In this document: piece after piece, positions 50,501 through 62,009 of the stretch
Position numbering within the stretch: position 1 is the stretch's first letter
Layout of the letters: every line of letters begins with the position of its first letter
NCBI RefSeq assembly: GCF_000499385.1
Contig: NW_013651957.1
Span: 1-64,000, forward strand
DNA length: 64,000 nucleotides
Origin: Eimeria necatrix
Taxonomy: Eukaryota; Apicomplexa; Conoidasida; Eucoccidiorida; Eimeriidae
Direction: 5' to 3'
Position numbers and translations under genes: made by a program
The notes under the pieces: model-generated
Told to the model about the DNA's origin: nothing
Databases searched by the model: none
What the model saw: only the letters and a program-made list of their open reading frames with translations

Positions 50501-52761
50501 TTCCGACCAATGCGAATGTGAGGTAACAAAAAAGCTAACAATGTGTCTTCGGTCAAAAAGTGGACATTTGTAAACGCCAGTAACTTATTTTTCAGCTGCA
50601 TGGAGGGGCAGATGCTTCGAACAACTCAGAAATGGGGAAATATAGCCATTGGGTCAATACCAAATTCACGTAGCGGAAGTCATACAAGTCGAGCATATAA
50701 TCAAAATCCATATTATGCTTACTGTGTCACATAACAGTTGGACGCTTCGTTGGTTGCTTCACCACATTTTCGTCGCCAAGATTAGCCTAGCAGTACTTGG
50801 AAAAGCCCGTAAGTGACTTGACGGCTTCGTACGCATACATGTCTATGATATAGATTTGTTGTTTTGTGCATAGTGGTTGGACGCTTGTTTGCTGGCGCCT
50901 CCCACTCCAGCATTGGACGTCTTACTGCAGAAGATTTGAGGAGGACGCTTCAAAGAGAACAGGCGGAGCCCTTCGTACATGAAGAGGTGCAGTCCTCCCT
51001 TTCCAGTGGAAGCTCCCCTTCTTCAGAGATCTGCTTGTTATTTCGTCTTTACTGGTGTAGTTGCATACATACTGCTCCACAATTTACGGACGAGCCACTG
51101 CAGTACTATCACAAGTGCCAGCTTTAATTTTTGAACGCACAGTGAAGCCGAGCTGTAGCTGTCTGCGGATGCGCTGACGACGATTGCGAGGGCTAAACTT
51201 CGGAGAGCTGTGCACACAAGTGTGCTGCCACCGTCATGCTGCGCTTTCACACGTCACCTCACAAAGCGAACTCAAGGCAGATTCCTATTACGTTTACAGA
51301 TTCTTGTACGATATTGGATATTGTGCAGGTTAATGTAATTTTTTGCCTTGACTTCAGGTCGAAGCAATATTTGATGCACTCGATATTAACAAAGATGGAG
51401 AAATTATGTTCACAGGTGCGGGGTTACTTCGGTTTGCCGCCACTTTACTCAAATCACATTTAAGGGCACCTTATAACAACTTTCAATACGCAGTTTAACT
51501 AGAGAAGCGCACTTCTGTAGGTGGTAAAGAAAGCACGCTTGTGATAGGACACGGATGTGGAGCAACGCGTGACCACCGCGAAAGCCAATGCACACACTTC
51601 GAAACCTCATTTCTACCTGCCACGACACGAGTCATCTTAAAGTGGGATGTAATCGATGTGTAGTGTTTCGTTGCACTGTAAGCTTCGTGTTGTGTTTTGG
51701 TCACTCAGTGTTTGCCGCTGCAATGATCGGCACTTTAGTGGAGGCGGATGATTCTCTACTGAAAAAGGCATTTGATAAATTGGACGTCAACCGTGATGGT
51801 AAAGCATGAAAGCTTCCTGAAGAGTTGTGAAAGGGCCTCTAGTGGGGTTTTGTTGCATAATGTCTTTCCTGGTAATCCGAGGCATGCCTGAAAGTAGGTG
51901 GGCAGAATGAGTGCCTGGAACATGCGCACGAACAAGACGCGGTGGACATGTCTCATTTGACCACAGGGCGACTTTCTCTAGATGATTGCCGTTGGGTATT
52001 CGGCGAAACATTATTTGGGCAGAGCCTCTCTGCAGCTTTGGAACAGGAAGGAAATGAAGATGGAAATCTGGGTAGGGACATGCACGTTTACGCCAAGCCA
52101 CCAGCCAGCTGTTGTGTGCTGCTGAATTAATTTTGCAGTCATAGCGACTAGACTTGCAACATCAGTTTAATATACAGCATGTCTAATTCGTAGGTATGAT
52201 CTTACATGAATACGTTCCCAGGCTACTTTCACTTCGCCTCACTGATTCGGCATAAGTGCAAGCCCCTGCCTCGGCAAAAATACAAAAGGTGGTAAGCTGC
52301 CAGATCTTATTGCTACTGCAGATGCTATGTGCAAAAGAAACTGCAGCACCGCCCACAGGGCTTGTTGCATCGCCTCCAAACAGCGTGCTGCGGGAGGCTT
52401 AGCTAGACGTTGCGTTTATACTGTGAAGAGGCCTAACTTCCTTCAACAATAGTGCCGAGTTTGGAGAAAACTTTTCTTCAATGCCCTATTACTCTTTCCT
52501 TCTGTTTCTTCAGTCCCAACGACGCCCGCTCACAGGGCAGGACACAATCGAGTGACCGCTCCGTGCATGCCCATTGGATGGGCATGCCATCAAGTACCTT
52601 GACAAATTCAGCTGCCGCTCGCGGGCCAGATGCTTCTAGCGTACAAGATATGCACCAGGGTCAGCATGCCGCAGTGGCTGCGGCACTTTCGAATGCGCGT
52701 CTTATGGGTGAGACTTGCGACGGGCTGAAACAGCATCAAAACAATAGCAGCTCTGCAGATT
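47573..52761 (+). CDS. CDPK-like calcium-binding pseudokinase, N-myristoylation signal, about 16 exons
   Basis: Built like an apicomplexan calcium-dependent protein kinase. Exons: 47573-47731, 48062-48288, 48470-48528, 48743-48816, 48997-49189, 49329-49385, 49622-49718, 49824-49886, 49992-50025, 50166-50224, 50432-50522, about 50875-50986, 51358-51415, 51709-51798, 51967-52071, and a last exon from 52515. 'MGAGQS' is a myristoylation-type N-terminus. The kinase fold is recognisable ('LLEVFEDDRAVYLVSEFC', 'MWSLGVIVYQLLCGRPPF', 'NRLTPQRALEHPWLFG'). But the VAIK Lys is Leu ('ALVIQK'), HRD is 'HRN', and DFG is replaced by 'KLHGLS'; the Gly loop is absent. The junction helix is 'LRWFANSSPLRRAAVLI'. 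Two EF-hands are good ('DALDINKDGEI', 'DKLDVNRDG'), others degenerate. Intron 2 has a GC donor. The joins at exon 12 and the last exon (stop near 52,605 or 52,761) are unresolved. Confidence 0.82.
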
Positions 52762-55700
52762 GAGCACTAGTAGAAAGCCCGTTCGTGCGCCGCTGGTGCT
52801 GCTTTCCCTGTATCGTCGTCTCCTCCTACTTTGCAGCAGAACACTGCATCAGGAGTTCTCAACTAAGCATTCTGCTGCATTGAGCTACTTTTATGGCACC
52901 AGGGCCCCACGTGGCCCTTTGGAGCACTTCAATATTTCCTGACCTGTCATGCTTTTCTATGTACTGATGCCCTCAATCTCAGCTCAAGTGCGTGAAGATT
53001 GTGTTGTGTAGCCTGGTTGCTATACTCCTTTCTTCGCACGCCGATCAGCGCATGGATTTTTATTGTGTAGTTGGGTTGTAAAAGCGTCACACGCCATCAG
53101 GAAGCACTTAGATGGCTCGTTTGACTGGCACTTAGTGGGTAATCAAGTGTGTGAAACACGTAGTTTTCCTTGGAGGAACATAGCAAGCTTGTGTCACGGA
53201 CATACGCTTCCCAATTCGACTCTACAGTTTCGGAATTTCGTTTCATAACGGTGTATGATGTAGGCCGCCTACCTTGATATGTAGGCGCCAAGCAGTCAAG
53301 TAACTGACTGTGCTGCACTCCCTGCCTTAAACGCGTTGGAAATAAAGCCGTAAACATATTTACATATTTGCCGATCCGTAAACATATTAATTATTCCATT
53401 GCCAGGATTCATTGAAAGGGAAGCATTCAGTTGAGGAGCGCTTCTGCCACGCTGGGACGAGCAGCGAGGAAGCTACCTTTAAAGTTACGCAAGGGACCTG
53501 GGAAAATTGGCTTGTAATCTAGAACTGGACGTTTCTTGTCAATTATACGGGCGGAACTTCCGAGCTTCAGCATGCCCACGTAATTAAAGTACTGAAATAG
53601 AGCCCTAGTGGTTGCAGAGCTTCTGGCGTTTTTCTGAGCTTTACTAGCGGAAGTCGTTCTCCACCAGTTGCAGGTGGAGCGCGGAGCGGCCCATCCTTAA
53701 TAATCTTGAGAAGAAACATGAAGCCTCTGGAACTGTGCAACGTAAGAAGCTGGCTACTTCAGGGTTCGACTACGGCTAGCTAAGCCTCTAATTTTATTTT
53801 ACTTTGTACTTATACGCCTCCCTGGCACCTGAGGCTTTGCAACAGCTTGCTTGGTCATTAGCACGCCACTTATTCGGAAGCACTAAATACCCAATTATAG
53901 CTGCTTAGACTGACTTTGTGTGTGCCATCACGCTCCAGCGGTCTGCTCTGCTGCTGCGTACTACTTGGCTACACGTTCCGCACTGCCAGGAGTTGAAGCG
54001 GCCAACAATTTCACGCTAATGCTGCAAATATTTCTCAATGGAATCTAAATTACCTTTGGCTTTGATGCTAACAACACGAAGTGCTGTTTGTGCCGAACCA
54101 GCTTGGAACGAACATGAATCCCGCGAGCAGAAGCTTACTGCCAGAGTAGTTGCACAGCGCTGTTCAGCCTGCGACCACTCTGAAAGCGCGCTTCTCGAAT
54201 TGGAGTAATTTTTGTCAAAAATCGCCTCCAGCCGCAAAGCTGAAATCGTTGAACTGATGGGCAAAATGTCCTTCACTCAATTGCCGCTTTGTGCACACGA
54301 AATTATTATCGCGTCTTGCGCTTGCTATGAAGCACTGGGCATGGGCAACGACAAGTGTCTCATGCTACAGATTTCTAAAGCCCTTACAACTGCGGTGGGC
54401 TTTCTCTGGTCCACGTACTTGCAGTATACTTTCTGACATTGGAATGGAAAAAACGTGCCTACCGGATTGCAGCACTGTAGTACAAGCCCCTGCAGGATTC
54501 TACGTCATCAAATTAGATGCATTTTAATACTGAATACGTTGGGCTTTGTTCTATTGGCCTCGTGGTGCCGCGTGAAACTTTCTAGGATCAAGCACAAGGG
54601 AATAGTGCAAACTGCCGGACGTGAGACAGCCCATGGTTCTCAAAAACGCTTCCCAGGGAAGCAATGTGCTGCCAAGCAGTATGGGTTGCAAAGAGCCTCA
54701 GTGGTCTGTTGGAAAACAACGAAGACCAAATATGGAGTTGAGGCCGCAAATACCCACACAGAATGCAACAGTGAAATATCGGACCTTTTTCAATTGCGTA
54801 CTCTCGTGCATCATTTGGTTCAACGTCTTCTAATGTTCAACATGTCGTTGCCTTCGTAACGTAAGTGGCTTTCCAGCTCAGGTGTCCCATTCTCGTGACA
54901 TGAAATAGAACACAGAATAAAAGCGTGCCGATAGCACTTAGCATCTGCACAGTGCTTCAGTCGTATCAAACAAAGGTGACGTGCCTTCTCACGGGGCGCC
55001 TGCTGTCTACCTGGCCACAGGGTAGATCCCTAGGCAGCATCAACACAAGACTAGCGCGGGCTTTCGCTCTTCAGTTCAACACACATGCGCTAAAGGCACT
55101 ATGGGTGCACCTCTGCGAGGAAGAATTCAAGACTTCATGGTCTTCGTGTCTTGAAATCTAAGATCTTCAAAGTTGACCTGTCTAATCTGCTCGTAAAATT
55201 CCTCTGAAAAAAGTCCAATGCAGTGAAGTGATTCAAAATATTTAGCGTGATTCAGCTGCAGCAGGCTGATTCTCTTAGTTCCACCTATGTGGTCCCACTT
55301 CAGCGGATGGCGCAGATACAGTTCCACTTTGCTACCACAGAAACTCTACAGGTTTCTGTCTCGTCCTCGTGCATCCCTACGTCATTAAGAGGCTCTGCAG
55401 AGGAAACCAGCTCCAATACTGAACCATCAGCTACTGTGGAATTCGCCCATCTGCCACCGAAATAATTTGCCAATACTGAAAGACGTTGCTCAAATTGCTG
55501 GGCCAAGCTCACACCAAATGTTATGAAGTGCAGCCGACGCAAGTAATTCACACGTGACGAGTTTTGAGATACTGTTTCGATAGAGAAGATAGCACGTTCG
55601 CCATGCACCCTTGAGCATGTCGATGCAGCAATAGCTGATATGTCTTACTTTCTTCCTTCCATCACACCATGAATCACACTACAGCAATTTAGTACCAATA

Positions 55701-56009
55701 ACAGCAAAAGAAGTGAGCAAAACCAGCAGTAATGCACGGCTGTAGGCTTCCGCTAGCAAGCTAACTGGCATTCTTCGCCGTTGCTGCCTGACTACAGAAG
55801 CTACGCTGCTTCAACAGTACTCCCAAGACGCGCAATCTTTTCAGACTAAACAAGGGAATTAAAAGCAAGCCGAATCTACGTAGTTTTATAAAGTTCACCC
55901 AGCCGGATCCTCTACAGAAGCACCCGAGTAAAAGCACTGCCAATGGAAAACATGTATAAAGCCGTCACTCGTTTCATGCTCAGTCGCCACGTGGCCGCTG
56001 TACATGCAT
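52762..56009. other. Intergenic region, no gene recognised
   Basis: Low-repeat DNA with short open frames only. Candidate frames at 54,455-54,859 (plus) and 55,300-55,608 (minus) lack recognisable motifs and splice partners. It includes the 3' flank of the CDPK-like gene and of the convergent gene on the right. Confidence 0.5.
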
Positions 56010-58490
56010 CTAAGGGTGCACAACTGCACCAGGCTGCAGCCTTGCAGGAGCTGCAGCTCTGAATTCGCTCGGAACCACTTCGCTCTCAGCAGCGAAAGCA
56101 ATCCTTTGCCGCTTGCACCTGCTGTCGTGCTGCCGCCTACTGAAAGTTCCGTCGCTCAAATCTGTTGCTGTGTCGCTCCAACGGCACCAGGAACGACTCT
56201 GCTTTCCTGCGTGGATATCTGGGAGCTGCTGCTGGTGTGGATCTATCTCCTCCGTCTTTAGCAGAGCAGCACGCAGTTTCAGAAATTCCTGCCGAAGGTC
56301 TTCGCTACGTTTTCTTTGCTCCGAAACCGAAGCTTCTTCAGCTGCGGCGGAAGTTGTTTCAGATGCTGCTTGCTGCAGCTTAAGGGCTGTAATGGTGAGG
56401 CAAGCCACCAGCATATCTTTGTGCCTCTTGCGCTGGAAGCTGCCCCATCGTAACCCTACAGCTTGCTCAGTCGCACTCCACTCACGCAGTGCGCTCGCTG
56501 CGTGGGCTGCTGCTGCACGCAGCAGCGAGTCTGCTGCTGCTGCTCGTCCAGGTGCTCCTTCTGTGCACCCTTCTGCATCTCCCATCGAGCTCTTGCGGTT
56601 TGAGTTCATCCCACCTGCATCGTGTGCTGCCCTGGCGCTTAAATTCCCCCGAGCATAAAAAGTAGGATTACTCTCTGGTGTTGCACTTTGCTGGTTATGC
56701 TGCGGCTCTCCTGGTTCTGCAACTTCACGAGTCGGCTGCATTGCTGCTGTCGCCAGTCTCAAGGGTTGCGGCTGGTGTTGTACTAACAGCGCTCCAAGGT
56801 GCAAGCAGCACATCGCCTTTAAGTAGGATATCTCAGCAGCCATCTGGAGCGCCCAGCTTTGTGTCAAGTGGTACTGCTGCAGCAGTTGCTGCAGCAAAGG
56901 CAACAGTTGTACCGCCCTGGAGATACGCCTGAGCAGCAGCTCCACCAAGGCGATACGAAGCTGGAAGTGCAAGTACAGAAAACACTTCTGGTCAAGCAAA
57001 GCAGCTGCCGCTCTGTGGTGCAACTGCTGCAGCAGCTCCAAACCAGCGGGCCTGGTGCTGCTGCTGCTAGACCCCATGGCAACTAATGCGTCCAACTGTA
57101 TGTCCAGCTGCAGAAGCGCCAGAGCGATTCCGTGAGGTGTCTCTTGAAAGCAACATGCGCAATTAGGAGCATCGGCACCTGCTGCTGCAACAGCAAGCGT
57201 TGACAGTTGTTGCGCCGGCCTTTTGGTGCAACAGTAACAGCGCAGCAGATGCTGCACATGGAGTAGCGGCACATGCAGCTCCACCGCCGCTGCAAGTAAA
57301 ACAGATTTCTGCAGCAGGAGGGTTCTTGCAGCACACGGTGGAGTAACAGCACCAGCAAGCAAGTGTGCCTTTCCCCAATGTGAAATAGAGAAGACAAGCC
57401 CTTGGCTTTCGCCTGCCGCAGCAGCGGCTGCTGCATGTGTTAACGCTACATCTCCATCTGCTGCAGCTTTGTGCAGTCGCAGAAGCTGCCAGTAGACCTT
57501 ACGCTGTGACGCGTCAAGCCCCAAAGCCTGCAGCCAACCTGCTGTGGCCGCCACTGACCCTGATGTTCCGTGCCCAAGAAGCAACGGCGGGCCCCTACCA
57601 CTGCAGCAGCATACCGCATCAACCTGAGCTGCAGCGAGAAACGCCCAAAAGCTGCTTGCGTGGCGTTTTGGAGTATAAAGGCTTGCCGCAGAACGCAGAG
57701 CCCCCACGGGTAGCACGCGTGGAAAGATGTGACTGGCCTGCAGCAGCAGCAGCAGAGCAACTGCTGCCATATCTCCGTCCATTCCTGCATGCGTCGCATT
57801 CCCAAGCGTGTCCTCGTCAGTTAGCAGTTCCATGAGTCCCACTCTGCTGCGGCATCTTGAAGAGCGGCAATGAATAAAGTTGCTATCTGTGCCTTTGTTG
57901 TCCCAGCAAGAACTTCCCCGATGTCTGCCAGTCATGCCCAGGTTCCCGCCCAACAAGCTCTTGGTATGGCGAAGCAGCTGGTGCAGTAACGGTCTCAGCT
58001 GGAGTACAGCTGTTGCGGGCAGCTCTCTCTGCGCTCCACTCAACGATCCTAGAAGAACGTGACACCGCACCAACAGAACCTTGCTCCGAAGCTCAGTAGA
58101 AAGCCGACGTTGCTGCAGCCGCTGTCCTCCAGAAGCCTCTTCTAGCGGATCACCAGGTACTGAATTGCTGCTGCTGCTGCTGCTGCTGTCCCTGTGTTCG
58201 CATGAAGTTTCGACGGCTGAGCATAGCGCAGTCATGAGCCGCGCGCATGCATCAGCTATTTCAAAAAAGCATGCCACGCCCTCTTCTGCAGCGGCTGATG
58301 CAGCGGCTCCTGCTGTTGCCGCCGCTACCGGCAGCATCCGGCGCTGCAGAAGCCTCTGCTGCACCACTGAACTGTCTGCATACGGAACCTCAAAGTTTAA
58401 ATTCTGAAGCTCTGCTCTTTCAGCAGAAGCAGTGCACGAGATGAAGGCGTTTCCCGGTCCTTTTAAGACGCCCGCAGGTACGCTGCCAAC

Positions 58491-58521
<31 letters not shown>

Positions 58522-61500
58522 GGCATGTTTGCACCTCCTAAGCGGCCCAAAGCACCAGAAGACCATGGAGACCCTGTAAGTCGAGCTGTTTCTGCCGCTG
58601 CACCTGTCAACAGTAAATCTGCAGTAGCCGCAGCCCCCGCAGAGTCAGCTGCCTGGACAGCGGCAGCAACAGCTGCAGAAGACTGACTTCTCAGTAATTC
58701 CACAGAATGCCTCAAATGGTCAGTCCAACTGCTGCTGCTACTGCTGCTGCTGTCGTTGGAGTCGCGCATACAAGATTCTCGATTTAAAGGGCGCGATCCT
58801 TCTGCTGCCACTTGCGACCGAGCTGCTGCTCCTGGTAAGTACGCTTGCTGCTGCTGGGTAAGCTGCTGCAGTTCCTGCCCCTGCGCGAGCTCCTGTTGTT
58901 GCTGCTGCCGCCGCGAGTCCACTTGGTGGTGATGATGCCCGCGCAATTCCTCCAGGAGCCTCATAGATCCTTGCAGTTGGTGCAGCGGCGACGCTGGGTT
59001 TGTCGGACATTGCTGCCTCTGCTGCCCATGTGCTTCCCATGCCTGCTGCTGCTCCCAACGTTCCTGCTGTAGCTTGAGGGGTTGTGTTGCAGCCATAAGA
59101 CGCATGTGGTGTTCAGCTGACCTCAGGGATTGCAGTAGCAGTGTGGGGTCCACAGCGAGCTGGCCTACTAGCTGGGGCTGATTGTGCAACAGTAATGCAA
59201 GATGAAGGGCAACGGTTCCAACAGCATTCAAAGATAGCAGCACAGGCCAGTGTGACTTGCCGCGGCACACCTGCAGCATTCTTATAGGTGTTGTCGATGT
59301 GGTGACTGCTGCTGCAGCGGGAGGGTGAGCCCAACCACCTGCAGCAGCCACTGCGGCTGCTGCCCTTTGGCTGGCCGTCGCAGACGCAGCAGATACGAAT
59401 CGAGGAGCTGCTGCTGCACTGCTTGCTGCTGCTGATTCTTCCGGTGCTACCACTAACGACTGCAGCAGCTGGGCTGCATGTCTCAAGGCAAACTGCAGCA
59501 GCTGAAGTGCAACGAAGTTGTTGTGTTTGCCCAGCTGTAGCAGCGCAGCAGCCAACGCATGTGAGCATGCAGCCCCGGAGCCGTCGCTCCCCTGAACCAT
59601 ATTCCTAAGCGCAGAAGACAACACAAAACAGATGCTGACTGATATTAAACCCCTTAAAATTCAAACCATGAAACCGTAGCCATTTGCTCCCGCAGCACCC
59701 GGTGAGCCTGATCATGCAGTCGTTGTTGCTACAAAGTGGCTTGCTCCAGCTGCTGCAAACGCAAACATAGCAGCAGATGCGGCTATTGGCGCTGCCTCAC
59801 CATGCAGAAATCGCAGCTTCCTCCAGGCGTCCCATGCGCAGCAGCACAGCGAATGCGTTTACATTAATTTGCTGAATCAACGAAAGAGCTCTTTGCCTTT
59901 CAAACATACTGCTGCCATTTTGGTTGCTGCCACTGCTGCCGTCATTGCCTGCTGGCAACTGAAGGCCGTGAGTAGCTACCGGCAGGAGCCCCGGAGCAAC
60001 AGCAGACGCCACGTTTTGCAGCCCCAAGGAAATCCAGGCTGGCACTGTCGCATTCGTTGCTGCCTCTATCAGTTCTGATGGGCCGTAAGAACAAGCCGCG
60101 GCAGCAGCAGCTGCAGCTGCTGCTGCGGCTGTCAGCTCCACTTCCGTCGCCAGTGCACGTGCCTCTTCGCCACCCCCATGCTGCAGTAGCAGCCTCTGTT
60201 GCAACAGAAGCGAAGGGAAACAACTGCAGGAGGGTGTTGTGTCAAAATCTTGCAACAGCTGGCTCTGTTGCTGCTGCCGCTGTTGCTGTTGCAGCTGCAG
60301 CAGCTGCTGCTTGTGGAGCTGCTGCAGCAGCTCGAGACCGTCATGCAGCGGGAGGCAGTGCGATAACCAGACAGATAGGGCACCGGCAGCAGCGTTCTGC
60401 TGCAGCACAAGAAACAGACCACAAGCGCACCCTAAGAAAATGATACAGCAGCTAACACGCTGAATCTATCTGTTGCAAGAATGCGCAAGTCCCCCAGTAA
60501 TGCATGCCGGAACTTCTTAAGCCCTCACCTTTGACATCGTTTTGCTGCACTCAATAGCCAGTGCATGCAGGTCTGGGCACCCCACTCCTGTGCAGTAGCA
60601 GCCGCAGCAGGCGTCCCGGCAGTCCAGCAGCAATTGCATATGCTGCTCCTCATTGCTGCCACGCCGCACATTGTGGGTGCAGCAACCACTCCAAAACGGT
60701 TCCCCTACAACACCATATTGGAAATCGCTTTGCTGCTGCCGCTGATTCAGTTCCTGCTGCTGTTGCTGCATTGCCACTGCAGCCAAAGCAGCATCCGCTG
60801 CCGCTTTAGCTGCGCCCTGTCCCCAACCAAGGCGCTTTCCCGCTCGAAATGATGCATGCACAAGCAAAATGAATGCTGCCACTATTTTTGCTGCTGCTGC
60901 TGCTATTGGTGCCGCTTTTGCAGCAACTCAGCACGCCAGTTTGTACCTTCGCCCGCAAGTGGTACTGCTGGCGCCACGACATTTGGTCTCTGCTGTCCTG
61001 CTGCAGCTGCTGGTAGTGGTGCTATTCTTGCTTATGCTGCTGCTTCCGTGTTTCTATGAAACCGAATGACATATCGCAACCGTTTTGTCCATCCTTGTCA
61101 TGGCGTCTCTGTTGCCACCGGTGTTTGTGCTGCCGCTGCTTCCGCCAATGCGGCTGCTATTACCCCATTCCTTCTTCGTTCCTAGCCCTCCCTTCCAGCT
61201 ACGCCTCCGTAACTTCTCGGTGTGGTGGGACTTCTGCTGCTGCTGGTGTTCAAGAGGTTAGGAGTGTGCTCAGCAGGATGCACGGCGACCAGGACACCTC
61301 ACTCCGTAGGTCCAGCTCTTGCCAGTCTGTTCAGGCGTGCATGTTACAGGAACTTACCTGGTTCATGCTCAATGGATGAGCGACTACTGGAACAGCCGAC
61401 GCTGCTCTTGCTTTAGCTTTAGCTGCGGCTTCACACGCCCCTATGTCCTGTAGCTGCCTACTGCAAGGCGTTCCATTCGACAGGTACAGCCAATCACTTC

Positions 61501-61534
61501 CACGCTCTGTTTCAGGAGAGTTTCTGTGGTTCAC
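56010..61534 (-). CDS. Large helical-repeat (TPR-like) protein with low-complexity insertions; 5' end uncertain
   Basis: The last exon is 59604-56010 (TAG 56012-56010), about 1,198 codons. It joins in phase to an exon about 60400-59801 ('...RMGRLEEAAISAW' then 'NMVQGSDGSG') and, upstream, to an exon ending at 60529 ('FILLVHASFRAGKRLGWG'...'CSKTMSK'). A further exon ending at a GTAAGT donor near 61,366 ('AVPVVAHPLSMNQ') is plausible, but the link between it and the 60,880 region is not solved. Pairs of amphipathic helices rich in Leu/Ala and Gln ('ALAAALLQLGKHNNFVAL', 'LRIALVELLLRRISRAVQ', 'ISYLKAMCCLHLGALLV') suggest TPR-type solenoid repeats. The tail is basic ('RRQHDSRCKRQRIAFA'), possibly nuclear. 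An APC/C TPR subunit such as APC5 is conceivable but is not demonstrated. Confidence 0.6.
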
Positions 61535-62009
61535 CCGCTTTCTAATGGGGTGCTTGCGCGGCTAGGCTAGGCTCAAGGTCCCTGTCCTGCTGTTGTTCTG
61601 AGGCTGTTGCTGCGGATGGTAGCTGCAGTAGCAGTTACACCATACCACGGAGCCACTTTTCTGTCAGGTGCATTTGCTCAGCAAAAAATACCGGAAACGA
61701 CTTTCAAATATGACCCTAGCTAGCGAGCTGGTTGGAGCAGCCGCAGCCGCAGGGCGAAACAACAAACCCCACCCCCGGCAGCCCTACTGGGGCTGCTGCC
61801 GGTCCCTCACCTCCTGCTCCCTTTGAGGCCATTAAGCTGTATCCTGGTTGCACATGAGTTGATTTAATATAAAAGCTCCTAAATGCATTGCTGCTGCAGC
61901 AAGCGGCCTCCTGGGTCTGTCGGGTCTGTCCCGTTGCACATTGCCCTTCAGCTTCTCACACAGCAGCAGCTGCACCACAGAAACAGCAGTAGCAGCACCA
62001 GCAAAGTCC
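61535..62009. other. Bidirectional spacer between divergent genes
   Basis: About 475 bp between the TPR-like gene (minus) and the DCC1-like gene (plus). It is CAG-poor compared with its flanks and presumably holds both promoters. No specific site is recognised. Confidence 0.45.
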
